A stretch of 40,990 nt of DNA from a bacterium. Lineage in GTDB: Bacteria; KSB1; UBA2214. The stretch is taken from the NCBI GenBank assembly GCA_029560815.1, contig JAKQKF010000060.1:1-40990 (forward strand). The letters are read 5' to 3'. Positions 16,672 through 24,097 of the stretch are shown here, one piece after another; the stretch's first letter is position 1; each line of letters begins with the position of its first letter. The position numbers and the translations under genes are program-made. The notes beneath the pieces were generated by a model. It was given only the letters and a program-made list of their open reading frames with translations. It ran no database searches and was not told where the DNA came from.

Positions 16672-17844
16672 ATGAATATTTTTAAGTATTTGATTTATAT
16701 AGCAATACTGCTGACACTCCGCCCCGCCATCGCCGCCGATGGCGAACTCCTTGTCAAGGGGCAGGCTTCGTGCTGGGGCAACTACAGCAGCGGCGCCCTT
16801 TATCCGCTCCAGCTGGGCGGCCGCTATATTCCCCAACTCAACGGTCGGCGCACCATCGGCGGCAAAACAGCCGATTTCGAGGCCTCGCTCCATCTCAATG
16901 CCGGATTCTCCGCCCAGCCGTTCGACTCTGCGGAGAGCCGCGGTGACATCAAGCCCTACCGTCTCTGGCTGCGCTATTCGGCACCCCGGTTCGAGATCCG
17001 GCTCGGCCTGCAAAAGATCAATTTCGGCTCGGCTCTTCTGCTCCGCCCCCTGATGTGGTTCGATGCGGCCGATCCGCGCGACCCCCTCCAGCTCACCGAC
17101 GGCGCCTGGGGGCTGCTCGGACGCTATTATTTTCTCAATAACGCCACCCTCTGGCTCTGGCTGCTCCGCCCCGCTGAGCAGCTGAGAAGCTGGGAGCTGA
17201 TGCCGTCGAATCGCAGCCGTCCCGAATGGGGCGGAAGGATTCAGTACCCTCTCCCCGGCGGGGAGATCGGCCTCTCCGGTCATCTCCGTACCGCCGACGG
17301 CCGCGCCCTGGCCGGTGAAGCAGCGCCGGCGGGGGAGGCCTGGACACAAAGGGATGTTCTGGCGGAGATTAGTGAAAGCCGCATCGGCCTGGACGCCAAA
17401 TGGGACTGGCTGGTGGGACTGTGGTTCGAGGGCGCCTGGATCCGCAGCGGCCATTCTCCCGCTCCCCTCAGGAACGAGACCCTGCTGACGATCGGATCCG
17501 ATTATACCTTCGGTATCGGCAACGGCCTCCATCTGCTTTGCGAGAATCTCTGGTTCGCCGCCGGTCCGGAGGGCCCCGGCCTCGATGGCGCCCGCGCGTT
17601 GGCCGGCCTCTCCCTCACCTATCCTCTCAGCCTCTTCGACCAGCTCTCCGCGATCCTGTACGCGGACTGGGACGAGCAGGAGCTTTACCGGTTCGCCAGC
17701 TGGCGCCGGCAGTACGACAACCTGGCCATCAGCCTGATGGCCTGGTTGAATCCGGAGCGGCTGTTCCTGCCCGGACACTCCGGCGAAGGCGGCGCCGTTT
17801 TCGCGGGCCGGGGAGGTCAAATCATGCTGATCTATAACCATTAA
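16672..17844 (+). CDS. predicted outer-membrane beta-barrel protein
   Basis: The 390-residue product starts with a signal peptide (MNIFKYLIYIAILLTLRPAIAA, cleavage likely after AIA). It then consists of alternating amphipathic strands rich in aromatic residues, for example YRLWLRYSAPRFEIRLGLQK, LLGRYYFLNNATLWLWLL and GLDAKWDWLVGLWFEGAWI, ending with IMLIYNH. The pattern fits an outer-membrane barrel of about 14-18 strands. I cannot assign a named family; it is reminiscent of DUF1302/porin-like proteins. It is the first of five closely spaced genes ending in a LolA-like protein, so it may be the outer-membrane acceptor or channel of that system. The SD is weak, and the ATG at 16672 fits the signal peptide. 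Confidence 0.75.
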   Translation: MNIFKYLIYIAILLTLRPAIAADGELLVKGQASCWGNYSSGALYPLQLGGRYIPQLNGRRTIGGKTADFEASLHLNAGFSAQPFDSAESRGDIKPYRLWLRYSAPRFEIRLGLQKINFGSALLLRPLMWFDAADPRDPLQLTDGAWGLLGRYYFLNNATLWLWLLRPAEQLRSWELMPSNRSRPEWGGRIQYPLPGGEIGLSGHLRTADGRALAGEAAPAGEAWTQRDVLAEISESRIGLDAKWDWLVGLWFEGAWIRSGHSPAPLRNETLLTIGSDYTFGIGNGLHLLCENLWFAAGPEGPGLDGARALAGLSLTYPLSLFDQLSAILYADWDEQELYRFASWRRQYDNLAISLMAWLNPERLFLPGHSGEGGAVFAGRGGQIMLIYNH

Positions 17845-17855
17845 AGAATCGGACT

Positions 17856-18635
17856 ATGGAAAACCAAACCATCATCGACATCCGGGAGCTGGTCAAGCGC
17901 TTTCCCATCGGCGACGGCACCTTCACCGCCCTGCGGGGCATCACCCTCAGCTTCGAAAAGGGCGAATTCGCCGGCCTGGTCGGCCCGAGCGGTTCGGGCA
18001 AAACCACCCTGCTCAACATCATCGGCTCTCTAGATGCGCCCAGCGCGGGCTCCGTGATCGTGCTAGGTAAGGAAGTCGCGCGGCTCAGCCACCACGAGTC
18101 GGCCGCCCTGCGTAACCACCACATCGGCTTTATCTTTCAGACCTACAACCTGCTGCCGGTCTTTACGGTCTATGACAACGTCGAGTTTCCCCTGCTGCTG
18201 CAAAAGGGCAGCGCCGCCGCACGTAAAAAAGCGGTGATGGAGGCCCTGGAATGGGTCGGGCTGGCGGAAAAGGCGCAGTCCCGGCCCGCCCAGCTCTCCG
18301 GCGGTGAATGCCAGCGCGTCTCCATCGCCCGCGCCATGGTCAAGCGCCCCCAGCTCGTCCTTGCCGACGAGCCCTCCGCCAACCTCGACGCCGACAACTC
18401 GCATCACATCCTGCGCACCATGAAAAGGCTCAACCGCGAGCTGGGCACGACCTTTATTTTTGCCACCCATGACGAGAAGGTGATGCGCTATCTGGATCGC
18501 ATCATAGGGTTAGAGGACGGCCGCGTGGCCCGCGACGAACGGATAGAGAACGCAGCGGAAGGTGACCACCCGCCCGCCTCCGGCGAGGCCGGGAGGTCTG
18601 AACTCCCCGGGGAGGAAGATTATGCTCGCCCTTAG
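17856..18635 (+). CDS. ABC transporter ATPase, LolD/MacB-like
   Basis: This 259-residue ATPase has all motors of the MacB/LolD class: Walker A GPSGSGKTT at 43-51, Q-loop GFIFQTYNLLPVFTVYDNVEFPLLL (positions about 88-112, in two halves), signature LSGGECQRVSIARAM from 147, Walker B LVLADEPSANLD from 167 and the H-loop in FATHDEK. The C-terminal 35 residues, charged and rich in Gly/Pro/Glu, extend past the usual LolD end and overlap the next gene by 14 bases. It is expected to power the two FtsX-type permeases directly downstream. The start lies 11 bases after the barrel gene stop. Confidence 0.93.
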   Translation: MENQTIIDIRELVKRFPIGDGTFTALRGITLSFEKGEFAGLVGPSGSGKTTLLNIIGSLDAPSAGSVIVLGKEVARLSHHESAALRNHHIGFIFQTYNLLPVFTVYDNVEFPLLLQKGSAAARKKAVMEALEWVGLAEKAQSRPAQLSGGECQRVSIARAMVKRPQLVLADEPSANLDADNSHHILRTMKRLNRELGTTFIFATHDEKVMRYLDRIIGLEDGRVARDERIENAAEGDHPPASGEAGRSELPGEEDYARP

Positions 18636-19791
18636 ACTGGCCATAAAAAACCTTCTGGGCGCCGGCCTGCGTACCTGGCTGACCGCCGGCGTCCTCTCCA
18701 TCGCCTTTGTGGTGATGGTCTTTTACCACGGGCTGCTCGACGGCTGGAATCTCCAGGCCCGCAACGACACCCGGGAGTGGGAGATCGGCGGCGGCCAATA
18801 CTGGCATCCCTCCTACGACCGCTTCGATCCCTTTTCACTGCAGGATGCCCACGCGCCCCTCAGCCCGCAGGCGCGGGAACTGACCGCCGCGGGCAGGATC
18901 GTGCCGGTGCTGATCACCCAGGCCACCGCCTATCCCGACGGCCGCATGGTCAACCTCCTTCTGCGGGGCATCCCGGCCGGTCAACAGATCCTCAGCCTCC
19001 CCACCGCCTGCCTGGCAGCCGACTCGGTCGAGATCCCCGCCCTCATCGGCCGGCGCATGGCCGCTGCCCTGCGGCTGCAGCCTGGCGATGCCCTGCTGCT
19101 GCGCTGGCGCGACGTCCACGGGGTCTTCGACGCCCGCGAGGTCACCATCGTCGATATCTTCAAGGCCAACATCCCCTCCATCGATCAGGGACAAATATGG
19201 CTGCCGCTCGACAAGGTGCAGGAGATGACCGGGATGGCGGACGAAGCCACCCTCCTGGTCACGGCCCGGGACCTGCCGCCCGTCCCGCTCGCGGGCTGGA
19301 CCTTCAAGGATCCCGATTTCCTGCTCAAAGAGTTCACGGAGATCATCGAGAGTAAAAAGGCCGGCTCGGCCATCGTCTACGGCACCATGCTGGCCATCGC
19401 CCTGCTGGCGATATTTGACAGCCAGGTGCTCTCGATCTTCCGGCGCCGGCGCGAGATCGGCACCTACATGGCCCTGGGCATGACCCGTGGCCAGGTCATC
19501 CGCCTTTTCACCGTCGAGGGAGCCGCCCACAGCCTTTTCGCCCTGCTCCTGGCTTCGATCTACGGGCTGCCGCTGCTGCACTGGCTCGGCACCCATGGCA
19601 TCTCCATGCCGGAGGTCGCCGACGCTACCGGCATGACTATCGGCGACAAGATGCTCCCGGTCTACAGTGCAGGCATGGTGCTCTTTTCCGTTACTGTGGT
19701 TATCCTGTCGACGGCTGTCGTCAGTTATCTGCCGGCGCGCCGGATCGCCCGTCTGAAACCCACGGAAGCCCTGCGCGGCAAGATCCAGTGA
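18622..19791 (+). CDS. FtsX-type ABC permease, LolC/E-like (first)
   Basis: The 389-residue permease has the MacB/LolC topology. TM1 (about residues 12-35) is followed by a large periplasmic domain of some 210 residues. Three further helices follow near 250-275, 305-328 and 350-375; the FtsX domain includes RRRREIGTYMALGMTRGQVIRLFTVEG (about 273-299, in two halves). It ends YLPARRIARLKPTEALRGKIQ, the typical cytoplasmic tail with P-T-E-A-L. The ATG at 18622 is chosen for GGGGAGG nine bases upstream and the family-like start MLALRLAIKNLL. It overlaps the ATPase gene, indicating coupling. A 72-base gap separates it from the second permease. Confidence 0.92.
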   Translation: MLALRLAIKNLLGAGLRTWLTAGVLSIAFVVMVFYHGLLDGWNLQARNDTREWEIGGGQYWHPSYDRFDPFSLQDAHAPLSPQARELTAAGRIVPVLITQATAYPDGRMVNLLLRGIPAGQQILSLPTACLAADSVEIPALIGRRMAAALRLQPGDALLLRWRDVHGVFDAREVTIVDIFKANIPSIDQGQIWLPLDKVQEMTGMADEATLLVTARDLPPVPLAGWTFKDPDFLLKEFTEIIESKKAGSAIVYGTMLAIALLAIFDSQVLSIFRRRREIGTYMALGMTRGQVIRLFTVEGAAHSLFALLLASIYGLPLLHWLGTHGISMPEVADATGMTIGDKMLPVYSAGMVLFSVTVVILSTAVVSYLPARRIARLKPTEALRGKIQ

Positions 19792-19863
19792 AACCGGGGC
19801 CAGAGAGGCTGGCCAGGGTAACTGCTCCATTCGCCGCCCATTTCGCTTGAAAGGAAAGCCAGC

Positions 19864-21138
19864 GTGATCCGATTTCTCCTCAAGGGCATTTTGCACGACC
19901 GCCATCGCAGCCTCATGCCCATCATCGTCATCACCACCGGCGTCGCCCTCACCGTACTGGCACACGCCTGGATCCAGGGGGTCATGGGCGAGGCCTATAC
20001 CATGAGCGCCCACTTCGCCACCGGCCACCTCAAGGTGATGACCCGCGCCTACGCCGAAGATCAGGCTCAGATGCCGGTCGACCTCGCCCTCACCGGCACC
20101 GGCGAGATGGTCGAACAGCTGGCCGCGGAGATGCCTGAAATCGACTGGGCACCGCGGATCCGATTCGGCGGCCTCATCGATTTCCCCGACAGCGCGGGCG
20201 AGACCCGCGCCCAGGGCCCGGTGGCGGGCTATGCCATCGACCTCCTCTCGCCGGATGCGCGCGAGCCCGGCCGTTTCAACCTCCCCCAGGCCCTGCACTC
20301 CGGCCGCATGCCGCGCGATGAACGCGAAGCCCTCATCACCCACGATTTCGCTGAAAAATTTGCCGTCCGGCCGGGCGACTCGTTCACCTTTTTCGGCAGC
20401 ACCATGGAGGGCAGCCTGGCCTTTCACAATTTCACCGTCGCCGGCACCGTCCGTTTCGGCTCAGAGGTGCTCGACCACGGCGCCATCATCATCGATCTGG
20501 CCGCGGGCCGTCAGACCCTGGCCATGCAGGATGCCGCCGGGGAGATCCTCGGCTTTTTCCGCAACGGCCGCTTCGACAGGCAGGTATCACAGCAGTTCGC
20601 CGACCGCTTCAACAGCGGCCGGCCCCCCGGGGCGGACGAGTTCGCTCCGGTCATGATCACCATGCGCGACCAGGAGGGGATGGCACAGCTGATTGACTAT
20701 ACCAATGCCATCGGCACCATCATGGTCATGATCTTTGTGCTGGCCATGTCCGTCGTCCTGTGGAACACCGGCCTCATCGGCGGCCTGCGCCGCCACGGCG
20801 AATTCGGCGTCCGCCTCGCCCTCGGCGAAGAGAAGAGCCACATCTACAAGACTCTGATCTATGAAGCCCTCCTCATCGGCCTGACCGGTTCGGTGACCGG
20901 CACCCTGCTCGGGCTGGGCCTGGCCTGGTATCTGCAGGTAGTGGGTCTGGATATCGGCAACGCCATGAAGGCCTCGACCATGATGATGCCCTCGGTGGTG
21001 AGGACGCAGATCAGCGCCACCGATTACTGGATCGGCTTCATCCCCGGGCTCTTGTCCATGACCCTGGGCAACGCCCTCTCCGGCATTCGCATCTACAAGC
21101 GCAGCACTGCGCGGCTGTTCAAGGAGCTTGAAGCATGA
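19864..21138 (+). CDS. FtsX-type ABC permease, LolC/E-like (second)
   Basis: This 424-residue permease is a diverged partner of the preceding one, giving a LolCE-like heterodimer. TM1 covers about residues 15-38, a long periplasmic domain contains GSTMEGSLAFHNFTVAGTVR, and TM2-4 lie near 280-303, 335-358 and 385-406. The coupling segment LRRHGEFGVRLALGEEKSHIYK is clear. The final tail, IRIYKRSTARLFKELEA, lacks the P-x-E-A-L motif of its partner. The start is GTG at 19864 with AAGGAAA upstream. The last four bases overlap the start of the LolA-like gene (ATGA). Confidence 0.92.
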   Translation: MIRFLLKGILHDRHRSLMPIIVITTGVALTVLAHAWIQGVMGEAYTMSAHFATGHLKVMTRAYAEDQAQMPVDLALTGTGEMVEQLAAEMPEIDWAPRIRFGGLIDFPDSAGETRAQGPVAGYAIDLLSPDAREPGRFNLPQALHSGRMPRDEREALITHDFAEKFAVRPGDSFTFFGSTMEGSLAFHNFTVAGTVRFGSEVLDHGAIIIDLAAGRQTLAMQDAAGEILGFFRNGRFDRQVSQQFADRFNSGRPPGADEFAPVMITMRDQEGMAQLIDYTNAIGTIMVMIFVLAMSVVLWNTGLIGGLRRHGEFGVRLALGEEKSHIYKTLIYEALLIGLTGSVTGTLLGLGLAWYLQVVGLDIGNAMKASTMMMPSVVRTQISATDYWIGFIPGLLSMTLGNALSGIRIYKRSTARLFKELEA

Positions 21139-21869
21139 ACTACAAAATCCTCTGCCTCGCCCTGGCCTTCCTCTCCGGCTCTTCGCCCGCCCAGACCGCC
21201 GGCGAGATCATTGCCAAAGTCGATGAAAACCTCTCCGCCCGCAACCGGGTGACCGAATCCGCCATGACCATCCACGGCCGGCGCGGCAGCCGCACCCTCA
21301 CCGCCAAAAGCTACGCCGAGGGCACCCGCAAGGCCTTCACCGAGTATCTCTCGCCTGCCGCCGAACAGGGGACCAAGATGCTCAAGCTCGAGGGCCAGCT
21401 CTGGATCTATTCGCCGGGCACCGACCGCACCGTGCAGATCTCCGGCCACCTGCTGCGCCAGTCGATGATGGGCAGCGACCTCTCCTATGAGGATATGATG
21501 GATGACCGCAAGCTCACGGAGATTTACGACGCGGCGATTACCGGCGAGGAGAGCATCGACGGCCGCCCCACCTGGATCCTCGAGCTCACCGCCCGGGTGA
21601 CCGACGCCGCCTATCCCAAACAGAAGATCTGGGTCGACCGTGAGCGTTATATCCCGCTGCGCCAGGAGCTCTACGCCAGGAGCGGCAAACTTTTAAAGAC
21701 GGCGCTGCTGACGGATGTGCAGCAGATAGCGGGACGATGGTACCCGATGAAAATGCTCTACAAGGATATGCTCAGGCAGGGCAAGGGGACGGAGTTCCTG
21801 ACCAAAAAGATCGCCTTCGACCAGGCAATCCCGGAGTGGATCTTTTCCAAAGCCGCCTTGAAGCAGTAG
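21135..21869 (+). CDS. LolA-like outer membrane lipoprotein-sorting protein
   Basis: The 244-residue product has a signal peptide (MNYKILCLALAFLSGSSPAQ) with no lipobox, then the LolA-like fold seen in PF17131: AGEIIAKVDENLSARNRV, MTIHGRRGSRTLTAKSYAEG, KMLKLEGQLWIYSPGTDRTVQI, MMGSDLSYEDMM and IWVDRERYIPLRQELYARSG. These periplasmic half-barrels carry lipid or lipoprotein between membranes. Family members usually sit beside RND/MMPL or ABC exporters. Translational coupling to the second permease ties it to the transporter. Cargo cannot be told from sequence. Confidence 0.88.
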   Translation: MNYKILCLALAFLSGSSPAQTAGEIIAKVDENLSARNRVTESAMTIHGRRGSRTLTAKSYAEGTRKAFTEYLSPAAEQGTKMLKLEGQLWIYSPGTDRTVQISGHLLRQSMMGSDLSYEDMMDDRKLTEIYDAAITGEESIDGRPTWILELTARVTDAAYPKQKIWVDRERYIPLRQELYARSGKLLKTALLTDVQQIAGRWYPMKMLYKDMLRQGKGTEFLTKKIAFDQAIPEWIFSKAALKQ

Positions 21870-21907
21870 GGAATTGGCCCGGGGCGTACGCGGCACATTC
21901 AATTCCC
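21869..21907. terminator. inverted repeat between convergent genes, possible terminator
   Basis: GGGAATTG (21869-21876, starting in the stop codon of the LolA-like gene) and CAATTCCC (21900-21907) form a perfect 8-bp stem around a GC-rich loop containing GCGTACGC. It lies between convergent genes. No clear U-tract is present, so its strength is doubtful. Confidence 0.4.
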
Positions 21908-21932
21908 TCGCAGCCGCCTCTGACTCCAATTC

Positions 21933-21944
21933 GGAAAATTTTCC
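21933..21944. other. 12-base perfect palindrome next to a convergent stop
   Basis: GGAAAATTTTCC abuts the stop codon of the VIT/vWA-like gene ending at 21945. On the minus strand it gives a short stem with an internal T-run and could assist termination of the two-gene VIT unit. Evidence is positional only. Confidence 0.3.
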
Positions 21945-24083
21945 TTATCGCAGCAGCGTCAAACGAATCGTTTTAACCTGATTCTGCGCAGTAATCCGCG
22001 CCACATAGATGCCGCTGGTCACCGGCAGACCCGCATCTGAAGTAGCATCCCAGATGACTTTATAGCGGCCGGCCACGGCGGCGCTGCGCTCGAAACGGCG
22101 TACCAATTGACCCGCGAGATTGTAGATATCCACCCGGAAATCACCCCGCACCGGCACATCGATATGCAGGGTCGTGCGCGGATTGAAGGGATTGGGCGAT
22201 GCTTTAACGCAGAGCAGACTATCCATCACCACCGGATGCGTCTCCACCGGCGTGCTGCCCTTCACCGTCTCATCGACAAACTCCGGCACATAATACGATT
22301 GCCACTTATCCGGAACGAGAAAAGCCGTGTAGGGTGAGAGCACACCGGTTTCCAGACTCAGCGCGATGATCTCATTGACGACCCAGTTGTTTTGATAGCG
22401 CCGCGCCAGCTTTTGCAGCTGCTGCCCATAAAACGCAGTGTAGAGGTGGTCGCTGCCCGGCTGCACCGCCTCCGCCGGGATGACCAGATCCTTTTTGACC
22501 GACTGCTGCAAGGTATTGGCAATGACTGTAACCGACATGGGAAAATTTCCCTGCAGGCGGCCGGTCTGGATGATAGGAAAATCCATGGGATAATAGCCCT
22601 CGAAGGGCGCGTAATCCCGGCGGTCAAAGGTGTAGCCATCCTGCATGCGCGTCTGCACCTCGATCTCGTTATAATGGGCCACCTTTTCAAAAAAGATCGC
22701 CGCCAGAGCGGTTTTCAAGGGGTGAAAGCGATAAAAGAAAAGATGTCCGCCGGTGATGCGCGTTAATTCGGACAGGAACGTGTAGCTGCGGTTGCCATAG
22801 CCGATGTCGCTGCCATAATGGCTCATTGGATAGACATTTTCCAGATCCAGCACATGCATCATGGTATTTTCGGGCAAAAGCGCGAGGATTTCGTATGCAT
22901 ACTCCCTCGACTCATCGGTATATGTGGGAAAATCGGAGCGGTTGGTGATCCAGAGCAGCTCGCCCGTGCCATTGCGCTGCAGGAACGACTGCGCTGCCAG
23001 TAACAGTTCCTGGGAAAAGTTGACATTTAAAAAGAGCCGCCCCGCGAGACGATTAAAGATCCCGTCGATATTTTCCTGCGTTGCGGCAACCCACCCATCA
23101 CTGCCTGGAACGATATCCGCAAATGCCGCTATCACCGAAATGGAATCCGCGGCTGAGAGGCTGCGCTCCAGTGTCTCCTTGAGCGAGGTCACCACCAGAT
23201 CGGATGTCAATCCGCTGCTGTTGCCCGGATTATAATCCAGCAAAATGAGTATCTTGCGCGGACTAGGCGAAAGGGACAGATTCGGGGGATAGACCGCGAG
23301 CTGATAAAAGATCTCCTCGTTCTTTTTAAACGTGGAAATATAGTATTCATCCTGAATTGGCGAAGGCATGACCAATTCGGCGTACTCGCCATAACGCACG
23401 GGCAAGGTGGTTTCCCATAATTTGTCTTCGGGATAGTGTTGAAATACGATATTTTGATATCCCACCACCGCAACGGTATCGGGCCGCGCGTCATAGAAAG
23501 ACAGGACGCGGAGATTTTTGGCGCCGCCGGAAGTAGCTGTCACCTGCGGGATGGGCAGCCAGGTGCGCAGCGATCCGCTCGACGGCCGCGCCGGCACCAG
23601 ATACTGAATCATCACCCGATTGACTTCGAAACGCCGGATCGGAAAAATGCGCAGGGTATACTCCACCTGGCGATTGTAGGTCGGCAGTGAGCGTATCAAC
23701 AGCGCAGGCTCGCGAATCGGACTGGTTTTTTCATCGAACATCTGCAGGGCGGTCCATTTGTCCAGCATGGTGGCGCGCACCACGGAATCGCCTTTCCAGC
23801 AATAGAGGTTATAGACCACCGCCTCTTCGGGCAGCTGAAAGGTCCACTCCAGTTCCAGCTCTTCATAATTTTTAAAAAACCAGGAATTAAAATCATAAGC
23901 GAAAGAGATGTGAAGCTGGTGCTCGATATAGACGCCATGCTGGTAAATCACATCGGTGACCGGTTTGACGTAGAGATTATCATCGCGGTTTTGCGGATAT
24001 CCCGCCTCATAGACGCTGATGCGTGTCGCCCAGGCACAGGAAGCCAGCAAAAGTCCAATATATATTAAGCGCATTGTTTTCAT
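21945..24083 (-). CDS. secreted VIT/vWA-like protein with C-terminal sorting domain (copy 2)
   Basis: This 712-residue exported protein starts MKTMRLIYIGLLLASCAWA (signal peptidase I site after AWA; a lipobox reading LASC is an alternative). A VIT-like beta domain covers about 25-165 (ELEWTFQLPEEAVVYNLYCW and YLVPARP). A vWA-like Rossmann domain starts near 277 with KILILLDYNPGNSS, where the MIDAS motif DxSxS is absent. LSPYTAFLVP near 582 matches the region after the vWA domain of inter-alpha-trypsin heavy-chain-like proteins. Residues 628-712 form a sorting domain (SPNPFNPRTTLHID, then VTSGIYVARI) of the type used by type IX secretion or FlgD-Ig-like C-termini. The ATG at 24083 has GGAGG upstream. 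It lies 14 bases after its paralogue and is probably cotranscribed. Confidence 0.82.
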   Translation of the reverse strand: MKTMRLIYIGLLLASCAWATRISVYEAGYPQNRDDNLYVKPVTDVIYQHGVYIEHQLHISFAYDFNSWFFKNYEELELEWTFQLPEEAVVYNLYCWKGDSVVRATMLDKWTALQMFDEKTSPIREPALLIRSLPTYNRQVEYTLRIFPIRRFEVNRVMIQYLVPARPSSGSLRTWLPIPQVTATSGGAKNLRVLSFYDARPDTVAVVGYQNIVFQHYPEDKLWETTLPVRYGEYAELVMPSPIQDEYYISTFKKNEEIFYQLAVYPPNLSLSPSPRKILILLDYNPGNSSGLTSDLVVTSLKETLERSLSAADSISVIAAFADIVPGSDGWVAATQENIDGIFNRLAGRLFLNVNFSQELLLAAQSFLQRNGTGELLWITNRSDFPTYTDESREYAYEILALLPENTMMHVLDLENVYPMSHYGSDIGYGNRSYTFLSELTRITGGHLFFYRFHPLKTALAAIFFEKVAHYNEIEVQTRMQDGYTFDRRDYAPFEGYYPMDFPIIQTGRLQGNFPMSVTVIANTLQQSVKKDLVIPAEAVQPGSDHLYTAFYGQQLQKLARRYQNNWVVNEIIALSLETGVLSPYTAFLVPDKWQSYYVPEFVDETVKGSTPVETHPVVMDSLLCVKASPNPFNPRTTLHIDVPVRGDFRVDIYNLAGQLVRRFERSAAVAGRYKVIWDATSDAGLPVTSGIYVARITAQNQVKTIRLTLLR

Positions 24084-24097
24084 GGTCGTCCTCCCAC

